NCBI GenBank assembly: GCA_026770585.1
Contig: MU647106.1
Span: 178,249-200,822, forward strand
From: Baffinella frigidus
Lineage: Eukaryota; Cryptophyceae; Cryptomonadales; Baffinellaceae
Direction of reading: 5' to 3'
DNA: 22,574 nt
Below are positions 1 to 9,300 of this stretch, piece after piece (within the stretch, counting starts at the first letter, position 1; each line of letters begins with the position of its first letter). The notes beneath the pieces are model-generated. The model ran no database searches and was not told where the DNA came from. It saw nothing but the letters and a program-made list of their open reading frames with translations. The translations under genes were made by a program, and so were the position numbers.

Positions 1-450
1 GGGGTTTGGGGTAAGGGTTCAGGGATCATGGTTTGGGCCATACGGTTTGGGGTATAGGGTTTGGGGTTAGGGTTCATGGAGCAGGGGGCAGGGTTTAGGG
101 GTCCAGCAGCAGAGAACATGCGGATGTGGCTAACTAGCCTCTGCATGCCTCCTTCTGGTGCCTGTTTGGGACAAGGCGGAAAGGTTTGGGGTTTGGGGGT
201 TGGGGGTTGGGGGTTGGGGTTAGGGTTTGGGATTTGAGATTGGGGTTTGGGGTTTGGGGTTTGGGGTTTGGGGATTAGGGTTGAGGGTTTAGGGGGTGGG
301 AGTTTGGGTTTCAGGGGGGGTAGGGGTCTAGAGGTTTGGGTTTTAGAGTTTAGGGTTTCAGGCACCAGGGTTTGCGTGTAGAGATTAGGATATACAATTA
401 GAGGTTCGGAGTTGGGGTCCAGGGGTATGAGGAAGCACCGGGTGTCGTGT
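1..450. repeat. Degenerate telomere-like G-rich repeat block
   Basis: Runs of GGTTTGGGG, GGGTTTAGGG and GGGTTGGGG variants cover most of this stretch on the plus strand. It lies downstream of, or in a late intron of, the minus-strand WD40 gene, so its C-rich strand is the sense strand of that gene. No coding exon was recognised from 1 to 653; 451-653 is mixed sequence without a clear feature. Confidence 0.85.
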
Positions 451-650
451 TTTCCTGTTTCGGGTGGAGGTCCTTGACAGACACAGAATCGGTGGGGGTG
501 TTGGTGGCAAGAAAGGGGGGTGCGAATTGTATGACCTACGGGTCGCCCTACGGTAGGAGGTGGCTAGCAAATTCTTGTGGGTGTGGCCTATGTATGATAT
601 GTCTCTGGTTGCTGGGAGGCACCGGGGCGGTGGCGCGGGGCTCAGCCCCG

Positions 651-918
651 CACGCGATCAGCAGATGCCCGCTCGTAGGAAGCACCGCCAGCGAGAGCAC
701 CTACCGCCCCGCACCAGGTTTGATAAGCTCGTGAACGCCCGCGTGACCGGTCACGCGGACGCCGAAGCCAGACGGTCGGTCGTGACTGCCTTGCGTGTTC
801 CCCTCAGGGGACTTGCGCCGTCAACCAAGGGGTTCTGAATACACGCGATGAGCAGATGCCCGCTCGTTGGAAGCACCGCCAGCGAGAGCACCTACCGCCC
901 CGCACCAGGTTTGATAAG
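651..918. repeat. 77-bp direct duplication containing WD40 exon 8
   Basis: Positions 651-727 and 842-918 match with 2 differences by eye. Each copy holds the same acceptor (GGCGGTAG in sense), the same 47-nt exon (700-654 and 891-845) and a GC|GTG donor. The duplication is much less decayed than other exon echoes in the window. In transcript order the 891-845 copy comes first. Confidence 0.9.
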
Positions 919-3900
919 TTTGAATTATATTTATTTGATGAATATTGATAATATTGTAAATTGTTGTTAGCATTGTTAGCATTATTATTTATTTGGGTTT
1001 TATTATTTGAAATCTTACAATATCGTTGGGCGATTGGGTCTGGTCGACACCCCTTGAAACTGCATTATCTGGCGCACAGGGGAAACGCGCTGAACCCTCA
1101 ACCCCAAACCCTACCACACGGTGGGGTACGAGGGTTTCGTTGGCCCAAGATTCTGGAGGGTAACGTGACCAAATTTGCACCAGATAAGGCCTCAAAATGA
1201 ATTGCCTCCAGGCAAGTTGACTTGTGATGAAAGGTCCGTAGTCCACCATGTGGAATGCCCTCGATTTGTACGGAAATCTGATTGCTAGATCGATGTTTCG
1301 TATTATTAATGGAGGTCGGAGCAGGCGAGGTGGAGGTGCGAGAGGATTCCGTTTTCGAAAAGACGAATCGCGTTTCAAACATGCGTTTTCCGAGTGGGAA
1401 CAGGTTACGGAAAGGAACTCGCCCCAGTCGCCCTCGACGGGTTTAGCGTTTCGGGTTTAGGGTGTAGGGTTTAGGGTGTAGGGTTTAGGGTGTAGGGTTG
1501 AGGGTGTAGGGCTTAGGGTGTAGGGTTGATGGTGTAGGGTTGAGGGTGTAGGGCTTAGGGTGAAGGGTGAAGGGTGTAGGGTTGAGGGTGTAGGGCTTAG
1601 GGTGAAGGGTTTAGGGTGTAGGGTTGAGGGTGTAGGGCTTGGGGTGTAGGGTTGATGGTGTAGGGTTGAGGGTGTAGGGCTTAGGGTGTAGGGCTTAGGG
1701 TGTATGGTTGAGGGTGTAGGGCTTAGGGTGTAGGGTTCAGGGTGTAGGGTTGAGGGTGTAGGGCTTAGGGTGAAGGGTTTAGGGTGTAGGGTTGAGGGTG
1801 TAGGACTTAGGGTGTAGGGTTTAGGGTTCAGGGTTGGGGGTGTAGGGCTGAGGGTGTAGGGCGTAGGGTGTAGGGTTTAGGGTGTAGGGTTTACCTTGTC
1901 CAGGTCGCCCTCGAGGGACTGCTGGCAGACTCACCCAAAACAAAGGTTGGAGCTTTGGGGGTTGGGGTTTGGGATGTGGGGGTTGGGTTTAGTGGTTAGG
2001 TTTTGAGTGTAGGGCTCCTGGTCCCCACTTAGTCTGGAACTAAACCCAAAACCTAACTCAAAAACACAAGAGCCTAAACCAAAAAGGGTTTGGGTTAACC
2101 TCGCCCAGGTCACCCTCCAGGGACTGTTGGCACACGCCGCGCTCCTGTTTCGTTCCGGGTTTCGGGTTTTAGGGTTTAGGGTTGAGGGTTTGGGGTTTAG
2201 GATTTAGGGTTTGGGGTTCCGGGTGGGTCTAGAGTTCAGGGTTTAGGGTCTACGGTCTACGGTTTGGGGTTTGGGGTTTGGGGTTTGGGGTTTGGGGTTT
2301 GTTTTACCGAGTGCCAGATCTTGACTGTCCCATCGTCCGAGGACGTGCATAGCAGCTCCTGCCAAAAGTTGACGATTTAGCACAGCATAGTCAACTCAGG
2401 GTTGACCGAGTGCCAGATCTTCACGGTGCCGTCCGAGGACTTGCACAGTAGCTCCTTTTTTTGCCAACTGCTTCAGTTCCTGGAGAGCTATTTTCACATC
2501 TGTTGACCACGAAAAGAATGAAACGATGGCAAAAGGTGACGGTTTAGCACCAGGATGACAAACTTCTGCCGTTGGTGCATTCGTTTCGAGTGCGCGGCAG
2601 GCAGGCAGGCAGGCAGGCAGGGAGGCAAGGACGCACCGGGTGTGCAGGGTGAAAAATGCAGAGCCTCACTCGCTTCAAGTGCCCCTTCAGCTCGACCGGC
2701 TCGGGCGCCTGCGAGGGGTTTGAGGATGAGGGTTTAGGGTTTAGGGTGTGGGGTTTGGAGATGAGGGTTTAGGGGTGAGGCATGAGGGGTGAGGCATGAG
2801 GGTTTAGGGTTTGGGGGTTGGGGTTTGGGGTTTGGGGTTTGAGGTGTGGGGTTTGGAGTTGAGGGTTGAGGGTTGAGGGTTTAGGGTTTGGGGTTTGGGG
2901 TTTAGGTTTGGGGTTCAGGGTTTAGGGTCTGCCTGCGAGGGGTCTTGTGACGCGCTTGTGGGCACCACCTGCGGGTTGGGGTTCAGGGCTTAGGGGTAAG
3001 GCTTAGGGCTGGTTTTGGGGTTGGGGATGTGGGGTTTGGGGTTTTGGGGTTTGGGGTTTTGGGTTTTGGGGGTTGGGGTTCGGGGTTTGGGGTTTGGGGT
3101 TTGGGGTTTGGGGTTTGGGGTTTGGGGTTCGAGGTTTGGGGATTGGGGATTGGAGGTAGGGGTTTGGGGGTAGGGGGTAGGGATTAGGGACTAGGCAGCG
3201 TTTGGGTCGTTTCGCAGAAGTGTACCACAACGTCAACTTCATTTTCAATGTTACGATTCTACGCCAAGCTCGTTTTCACTTCAACTTAGAATGCACCCAG
3301 AGCGAGCCGTCGGAGGCACCCCCGACGGCTCGCTCTGGGTACATTCTAGGTAAGCAATGGCTCCAAGCACTGGCTACAGAAGCTCCGGGGAACTCCGACG
3401 GAAGGGGCACAGCAGTTGACTAACCCGGGCAGCTTTCGTGCGGTGTAAGTAAACCGGGCACGCTTCGTACCAGAACCCCCTCGATCAGTCAACCGCACCC
3501 CGCAAGGAAGTATTTCAAAAGTCAATTTTACGTCAAGTGCAAATGTACCCACCCAGAGCGAGCCGTCGGAGGCGCCGCAAGCAATGGCTCCAGTGGCTCC
3601 GGGGAACGCCGGGCGGAAAGCGCAGGCGGTTAGGCTCGCCTCGGAGTCCTCGGGAACCACTTTCAGCACGCACGAGCACCGCCTGCAAAAGTTGCGGAGG
3701 ACGCGAGTTACTTTACATTGTATCAGCTTGTTGCTTTACAGTAATTGTTTGGCAGAATCAGTGAGTTGCTTTACACGCGCGCGCACCGCAAAAACATCTG
3801 GAATCAGCGTGTGTAACTTTACAGTAATTGCTTTACAGAGCCGTCTTGTTGCGTTACAGTGACGGACGAGCAGTTATCACAGATACGATTTCCATGAGTA

Positions 3901-5074
3901 TTAGAGCCTTTCCATCAGAAAATAGGCCAACGGCTCCAATGCCCTGCGAAGGAATCGTATTGATGATAAATACTCGCGGCGATTGAACCTACCTCTAGCT
4001 CAGTCGCAGTCTATTTGGTCTCATCAATCTGTTGATCCCGGGCGCATTTCCGCTCCAAAGTTGACGGATTTGTACCGCGAACCCAGTAGGATTTGTACCG
4101 CGAACCCAGTGTCAACTTGAGAATAGTCGGTCAACCCAAGGGAGGCAGAGCTAGGGCCTCGAGAACCTACTTCCGAAGCAGGAAGCGGGTCTGCTGCAAG
4201 CATCCCACGGCAGTTGACCAAACCGGGCAGCGGTTACGAGTACCAGGACGATAACTCATCCGGCCAAGCTGCACCAGGAAAAATTGACCACTGAATGGAA
4301 ACCATTCTAGACAAATTTGATCGATATGGCAAACGATTGGTCAAAAGCGCTGACCCGTCCATGGTGCGCCAGATTCGGAGGGAGCCGTCGCTCGATCCGC
4401 TGCAAATGTTCATCCCCCGTGCGTCGAACGCCGCGCATTGCACCTGCAGGTGCGACCTCTCTTGTTAGTAGAGAAACTTGCGACTCTCTTACTGATAGAG
4501 AGACTTGCGACTCTCTGCTTAATAGAGAGACGTTTGTAGAGAGTCTCTCTTCTTAATAGAGAGACACTCCAATTGATAGAGGGAGCCGTCTCTCGATCCG
4601 GAACAGAGGTTCAACCCCCGTGCGTCCAACGCCGCGCACTGCACCTGTGATCGGATACTGCTTCGATACTTAGCTGCTTGCTGCTTAGCTACTTAGTTAC
4701 TTAGTTCCTTAGGAACTTAGGAACTTAGGAACTTGGGAACTTAGTTAGTTAGCTACGTAGCTACTGAGTTTCTTTGTTGCGTAGGAACTTATTGGTAGGG
4801 CCAGTTAGCTGCTCAGGTACTGAGTTACTTTGGAAATTAGTCACTGAGGTACAGAGGAAGTGTGTGAAAGCGACGTAGGTGCTGAGATACTTCACAGGAA
4901 CATCTCCGCGCGTCAACCCTGAACCCTGAACTCTAAACCCTCAACCCTCAAATCCAAAATGCCGCGCACTGCACCAGCAAGTGCGGCCTCGGTTGGAATT
5001 AATGAAGGTCTGTCTCACTAACGACGTGGGAGGGAACACATGGCGGTGTTGAAATTGATAAAGGCCTTTCACTT

Positions 5075-5119
<45 letters not shown>

Positions 5120-6046
5120 CTCACTAATACCAACACGGCCGCCGTGTATGCACCCCCACGGAGGATCTGGTTGAGCCAGCAGGTGCGAACGAGCAAGCCC
5201 CCCGTACGACAGTTCACAGATGTTTTACACCAGCATGGCGGCAGAGCTAATGTGGTGGTAGGACAAAGATGACGGGCAGCCCACGCGTCTTGTTTTGTAC
5301 CAGCACGGCAACTACTCCTCGCCGCCTGTGTACCAGGAAACCTTGAAAAAAACTGATTGCAACTGTGTGTACCAGAATCGCATCCAAATAAGTCCTGCCC
5401 TAGCGTGAGCTTTCGGCATGAGCCACGGGCGGGGGCGTACGCGGCCCGCGTGGCCCGAGAGCGTGGCGATGCACTCGCCGCCGTCCGTGTGCCAGAGCCG
5501 CAGCGTGCTGTCCGCCGCGCCGCTGCACACCATCTCGCCCATCGGGGAGAAGGCCACGCAGAGGATGCGCCCCTTGTGGCCGCGGAGGAGCACGCACGAC
5601 CCCCCGTCGACGCACCAGAGCTTCACTTTGTTTTCGGTCGTCGTCGCCTGGGAGAGGATGGGAAGCTTGAAAGGATTGCGTCAGGGTTGGGGCGTGGCGT
5701 AGGATGGAATAAGCGGCGAGTGTCTGGGAAGAAGACGGTCCTGGGTGCAACGACGAGGGTGTAGAGCCATATCGCATGGAGCAATGAAAGTACTACTCCG
5801 GGCGAAGGGACGCGGCGGTAGGGCTTGGATGCCGAGTGCTGCAAGCGCTTTCAGCGAGGGATGTGTCTGCCCTGTTGGGTCTCACGGGGGTTCGGCGTGC
5901 AGGGAAAAGGGCGGGGAGGTGTCTGCAAAAAGTATCAGTACATGGAGGAAGGGTTCTCGAGGCCGTACCCAGTATTCGCCCTGCGGCTGCACAGCAACCA
6001 GCGAGTGCGCATCGCAGGTGGCCTTCAGAATCCGCTCGATGTCCAT
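654..6046 (-). CDS. WD40-repeat protein, at least 8 exons, 3' end not resolved
   Basis: Spliced minus-strand gene. Exons in transcript order: 6046-5969 (ATG; begins MDIERILKATCDAHSLV), 5647-5441, 4443-4355, 3682-3553, 2708-2637, 2358-2308, 2144-2100 and 700-654. All introns are GT-AG and phases agree at each join (0,0,2,0,0,0,0). The product shows successive WD40 blades: GHKGRILCVAFSP then DSTLRLWHTDGG; GHAGR joined to VQCAAFDARG then SSDGSLRIW; LTACAFRP then GASDGSLW; GHLKRVRLCIFHP then SSDDGTVKIWHS; and SLEGDLGE joined to VLSLAVLPTSGHLLIA. WD40 propellers are protein-interaction scaffolds; nothing here names a specific complex. There is no targeting signal. After 654 I find no matching blade end, so the last exon is either left of the window or ends by readthrough to a TAG at 548-550. 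Exons 6 and 8 each have a second, nearly equivalent copy (2454-2407 and 891-845), so the choice of copy is uncertain. Confidence 0.8.
739..758. repeat. 20-bp perfect palindrome
   Basis: CCGCGTGACC followed by its exact reverse complement GGTCACGCGG, with no spacer. It lies between the two copies of the duplicated WD40 exon 8. It could be a cruciform or a dimeric protein-binding site; no function is assigned. Confidence 0.8.
915..1020. other. AT-rich island inside WD40 intron 7
   Basis: A roughly 100-bp A+T-rich patch (ATTTATTTG, TATTGATAATATTG, TTATTATTTATTTG) in an otherwise GC-rich neighbourhood. It is followed to 1443 by sequence without recognisable exons, apart from a possible weak echo of exon 7 near 1419-1441 (sense GTCGAGGGCGACTGGGGCGA). 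Confidence 0.5.
1444..1890. repeat. Telomere-variant array, about 14-bp higher-order unit
   Basis: About 450 bp of alternating GGGTTTAG/GGGCTTAG/GGGTTGAG and GGGTGTAG heptamer-like units, giving a dimer period near 14 bp with scattered substitutions. Located in the long intron between WD40 exons 7 (2144-2100) and 8 (700-654). The G-rich strand is the template strand of the gene. Confidence 0.9.
1893..1929 (-). repeat. Echo of WD40 exon 7 with donor site
   Basis: The 37 bp match 2098-2134 (end of exon 7 plus its GT donor) with about 6 differences. Sense reading is QQSLEGDLDK then GTAAAC, against QQSLEGDLGE then GTTAAC in the exon. It lacks an upstream CAG acceptor, so it is treated as a decayed copy. 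Confidence 0.75.
2160..2303. repeat. Telomere-like block in WD40 intron 6
   Basis: GGGTTTAGGG and GGGTTTGGGG variants fill the short intron between exon 6 (ends 2308) and exon 7 (starts 2144), ending near the exon 7 acceptor. The C-rich strand is sense. Confidence 0.8.
2405..2454 (-). repeat. Second copy of WD40 exon 6 (echo or alternative exon)
   Basis: Sense reads ELLCKSSDGTVKIWHS then a GTCAAC donor. This is one codon shorter than exon 6 (2358-2308, ELLCTSSDDGTVKIWHS) but in the same phase. Its acceptor is AAG rather than CAG. Including both would insert an unpaired half-blade, so the two look mutually exclusive, or this one is a relic. Confidence 0.7.
2596..2620. repeat. (GGCA)n microsatellite
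   Basis: About six tandem GGCA units starting 17 bp past the donor of WD40 exon 5, inside its downstream intron. Confidence 0.85.
2716..3195. repeat. Telomere-like block in WD40 intron 4
   Basis: Nearly continuous GGGTTTGGGG/GGGTTTAGGG/GGGGTGAGG variants with a short unique interruption at about 2926-2975. That interruption repeats GCCTGCGAGGGGT, the acceptor edge of exon 5 (2705-2719). The C-rich strand is sense for the gene. Confidence 0.85.
3287..3348. repeat. 27-bp inverted repeat made from WD40 exon 4 sequence
   Basis: Arms 3287-3313 and 3322-3348 are reverse complements with one mismatch and an 8-bp spacer. The arm (CCCAGAGCGAGCCGTCGG) is also the 3' part of exon 4 (from 3553). The rest of the exon 4 echo continues at 3354-3398 (GCAATGGCTCC ... 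CTCCGGGGAACTCCG). Confidence 0.85.
4043..4155 (-). mobile_element. Dispersed GTTGAC element, copy 1
   Basis: Member of a family whose core is AAGTTGAC, about 28 bp ending GGTACAAATCC, then GTCAACTT, preceded by a CTCTGCCTC edge. This copy carries an internal tandem duplication of AGGATTTGTACCGCGAACCC. It lies in WD40 intron 3. No protein is encoded, so it would be a non-autonomous element. Confidence 0.65.
4466..4572. repeat. Tandem TAGAGAGACTTGCGACTCTC-type repeat
   Basis: Four to five imperfect units of TAGAGAGAC plus CTCTC, each able to fold because GAGAG and CTCTC alternate. It sits directly beside WD40 exon 3, in the intron on its 5' side, and runs up to the exon 3 echo. Confidence 0.75.
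4580..4648 (-). repeat. Echo of WD40 exon 3 with acceptor site
   Basis: In sense, a CAG acceptor is followed by an open reading VQCAALDARGLNLCSGSRDG, parallel to exon 3 VQCAAFDARGMNICSGSSDG (4443-4384). A shorter trace of the same edge occurs at about 4959-4976. The reading frame is intact, so alternative-exon use cannot be excluded. Confidence 0.75.
4668..4870. repeat. Short-period CTTAG/GGAAC repeat
   Basis: Degenerate repeats of ACTTAG, GGAACTTA and TAGCTACTTAG within WD40 intron 2. No coding signal. Confidence 0.6.
5081..5117. repeat. (GA)n microsatellite
   Basis: 37 bp of uninterrupted GA dinucleotides in WD40 intron 2 (CT-rich in the sense strand). Confidence 0.95.
5128..5200. repeat. 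Dispersed CAACACGGC...GTATGCACCCC element
   Basis: A core of CAACACGGCCGCCGTGTATG then CACCCCCACGGAGG recurs in diverged form at about 9135-9190, 15515-15600 and, inverted, 18536-18645. Only the short core is clear; ends are not defined. Confidence 0.55.
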
Positions 6047-6389
6047 GGCTCCCCCCTCCCCCCCAGCCGCGCTGCGTCACCTGGGAAGCAGAATGGACCA
6101 GGGAGGTGCCTGGAAGAGCCCTAGACAGGACACCCCGACCACGTCACCCCTTCAGGCTCGGATGGGTGCAATTCAAAAATTAGTGAAATTCGACTGAAAT
6201 CCACTAATTTTGAACACTAAATCTGATTAATCGATTTTCTGAAGTAAAAATGGAGCTGAGCCATTTCCTGCTGTAGCAGGTTCGAATATAGACTTTCGGT
6301 AGAGCGAAACGGCAAAACCCTATAATCGATTAGATCCTCTAAGATGGAGCTCGAGCGGCCCCCATTCCGCATTCCGGGCAACTTTCCCC
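6047..6389. promoter_or_regulatory. Divergent promoter region between WD40 and DUF3127 genes
   Basis: 343 bp separate the two start codons, which face away from each other. The middle is unusually AT-rich and holds an inverted repeat, 6172-6185 (TTCAAAAATTAGTG) against 6202-6214 (CACTAATTTTGAA). No TATA box is assigned. Telomere-like repeats are absent here, unlike in the introns. Confidence 0.6.
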
Positions 6390-9300
6390 ATGCACTCCAC
6401 CCTCCCGCTCCTGGTGGCGTGGGCCGCCGTGCTGTCCTCTGCAGCTGGGGCTGTTCACCCGCCGCGCGCCGGCAGCGCGTTCGTGCCGCAGAGCGCGCAG
6501 TTCCTGCCCCACAGCCTGCGCGGAGCCACATGCTCGTTCCCAGCTCTCAGTGCCGAGGCTCGGCTCCGCGTGGGTGCGGCGCCGCTTGGGGTGAGACAGG
6601 GGGTTGCCTCGCCGAAGATGGGCCAGGTGCGTCCCCGCAAGATAGGTGCAGAGGGGTGCCTGCCGGGAATGGCGAGACATGCGGATCGTATCGTGTTTTG
6701 GCATCTGCTGCGCGTGCCTCGCGCTGATCCTGGCAGAGATAGTGGGGACGCTGGAAGGTGGAACAAATCGTGTCGTCCAGAGGGCGGATGCTGTGCGCGT
6801 GGGCAGATTCTGACGCGGATTCCCTCTTCTGAGCAGACGTTCGACATGGAGGGGACGTTGAAGATAGTGTTCGACGTCCAGACCATCGGGGACAAAGGCT
6901 TCACCAAGCGGGAGTTTGTCGTGACCATGGCCGACGAAAAGTACCCCCAGGTATTCCAGCTCATTCTCTATTTGGGCGCACCAATTTCCAGGGCCCGGGC
7001 TCTTTCCCGCTCCGAAGTTGACGGATTTGCACCGCAGACCCTGCATGTCAACTTGAGAATAGTGAGGCAACCCGAGTGAGGCAGAGCTAGAGAGTGTACT
7101 GGGGATCTAGTGGGGCGAAACAAAAATTTCCCGGCAGCCCTAACTTTGTGGACAGGAATCAGGCTCGGACGCTGGTGGTTTCTGGCCAGGAATCCTAGCC
7201 ATGCCTTGCTAAAACTGGATTCGCCATAAAACACATTTAGAGCAGAAACTACAGTACAAAAGGGCAACTAAAATTCTTTTAAGGCGAGCCCGGTTTTACT
7301 GAGACAGAGCTAAGAATCAGGCTCGGGCGCCAGCGTCCTTCACCCCGAGAGTCCCACGACTGTTGGCTAATTCGATCCTTTCCCGGTGCGAACAAAGCTT
7401 GCTCGGATTAGTCGTCGTGCACGTACAAACGGTGCACGGATTAGTCAACAGCCACGCACAAACGCCGCCCGGGTTAGTCAACCACCCCCCGTTAGGGTTG
7501 GTCGCGCGCTGCTAGAGCCCTTACGTCTCGTCTCGCCTTTTGCCTTCTGGCGTCCACCAGCCCTCACGCCTTGAGCAAATCGTCGAATTTCTTGTTGCTC
7601 ACTCTGTGAGGGTTGGTGGGTATAGCGGTGGTGTTTGACAATTGATGAAACCTCGCGTTGCCCCGCAGGACGTGAAGTTCGAGCTGTACAAGGAAAAGAC
7701 TGACCTCGTCGATAGCTTCCGCCTGGGGGATGCCGTTAAGGTCACACCCCAAAACCCTAAACCTTGATCCCTAATCCCGAATCCCTAATCCCTAAACCCA
7801 AAATCCTCATCCCTAAACCCTCTCGAAAAATTGGCGGGGTTGTACCACAAAGGGGATGCTGTAAAGGGCTAGCTCTGCCTCAGCTGGGTGGACCGACTAT
7901 TCTCAAGTTGACATGCTGGGTGCGCGGTACAAATCCGTCAACTTTGGAGCGAAAAGAAGCCCGGGCTCGCCAAATTGGGGGGCCCAAATAGACTGCGACA
8001 GAGCTACAAGGTGACACCCCACTCGAGGCTGGGTTTCGATTCAGCAACTCGAAACCCTACGCCGTCCAGGGCATCCTCTCCTCTTCAAATCTAATCTCTA
8101 ATCGCTAAACCCTAACCCCTAAGCCCCAAATCCTAAATCCTAAACCCTGAACCCAAAAGTAGGTGAGCTTCAACATCCGCGGCAACGAGTGGAACGGAAA
8201 GTACTTCAACAACCTCAACGTCCTCGCCCCCCCACCCCCTCTAAACCCCAAACCCTAAAACCCGTGCCCCCCAGTGTGCGGCGATAAAGATCAACCCTAA
8301 ACCTTAGGGTTCAAGTTAAACCGGCAACTCCAATCCCTAAAACCCTAAACCCTAAACCTTACACCCCAAACCCCAAACCCCAAATTCCAAACCCCAAGCC
8401 CCAAACCCTCAACCCCAAACGCTAAACCCCGACCCCGAACCCCGAACCCCGAACCCCGAATCCCGAACCCCGAACCCGCACTACCCACCTGCATCTGCCC
8501 GAGTAAACTCCATGACCTAATCCCTATACCACACGAGGCTACCTATGCGAACAGAATCAATGTCGATTGTAAACGTGTGTAGTAATTTTCAGATGAAAAG
8601 CAGCGACTTTACACAAGTCGCACCGCTCAGCGGCGCGACACGTGACCATTTCCCCACAAAAGTTTAAAAGTCCCTTTTATTCTGTTCGCCTGGGTAGCCT
8701 CGTGTGGTAACCTGCACCCTCAACCCCCAAACCCTCAATCCTAAACCCTGACCCTAAACCCTAAACCCTAAACCGTAAGCAGGCGTGGCGGCTGGAGGGC
8801 ACCGGGCAGAGCAGCGAGCAGTACCAGCAGAAGACGGACGCCTCTGCCACGGATCAGCCCCAGTGGGCAGGTACCACTCTCTGTTAGAGAGATCCCTTCT
8901 TCTTCTCCTCCTCCTCCGCTAGAACTCGCAAGCCTTAAGTTGAATGGTCCAATAGAACCAGCAGAAGACGGATGCCTCCGCCATGGATCAGCCCCAGTGG
9001 GCAGGTACACCTTGATAGCAGCACCATCTCAAATTTCATTCGTAACCCGAAACCCGAAACCCTGAACCCTGAACCCTGAACCCTGAACCCGAAATCCAAA
9101 ATGTATACTTCCCTTTATTTGACGCAACGCGGTCTGACGCCGTGTATGCACCCCCATTGAGGCTTTGTCTGATCGGGGGCGCCGAGAGAGGTCATGCTCA
9201 CTCTTCGCGTGGTGTACGTTACCCATAAGATAGCATCAAAATGGTTTAAATACAATCAGACTTCATATGCGAGTGGACACACCGTGTCTGTGTAAGAATG

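Noticed and set aside
1-450. True chromosome end
   Set aside because: Repeats are degenerate, similar blocks occur throughout the window inside introns, and the perfect array is internal.
636-655. GCGGGGCTCAGCCCCGC hairpin as terminator
   Set aside because: Rho-independent terminators do not apply to a nuclear gene and there is no T tract.
989-1378. 129-codon minus-strand open frame
   Set aside because: Lies in a WD40 intron, shows no domain or biased composition, and does not fit the WD40 phase path.
1444-1890. CRISPR array or satellite centromere
   Set aside because: Units are telomere-like heptamers without spacers, within a eukaryotic intron.
6339-7070. 243-codon minus-strand open frame
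   Set aside because: Antisense shadow of DUF3127 exons 1-2 and their intron; low-complexity Arg/Pro/Gly-rich translation typical of GC-rich antisense.
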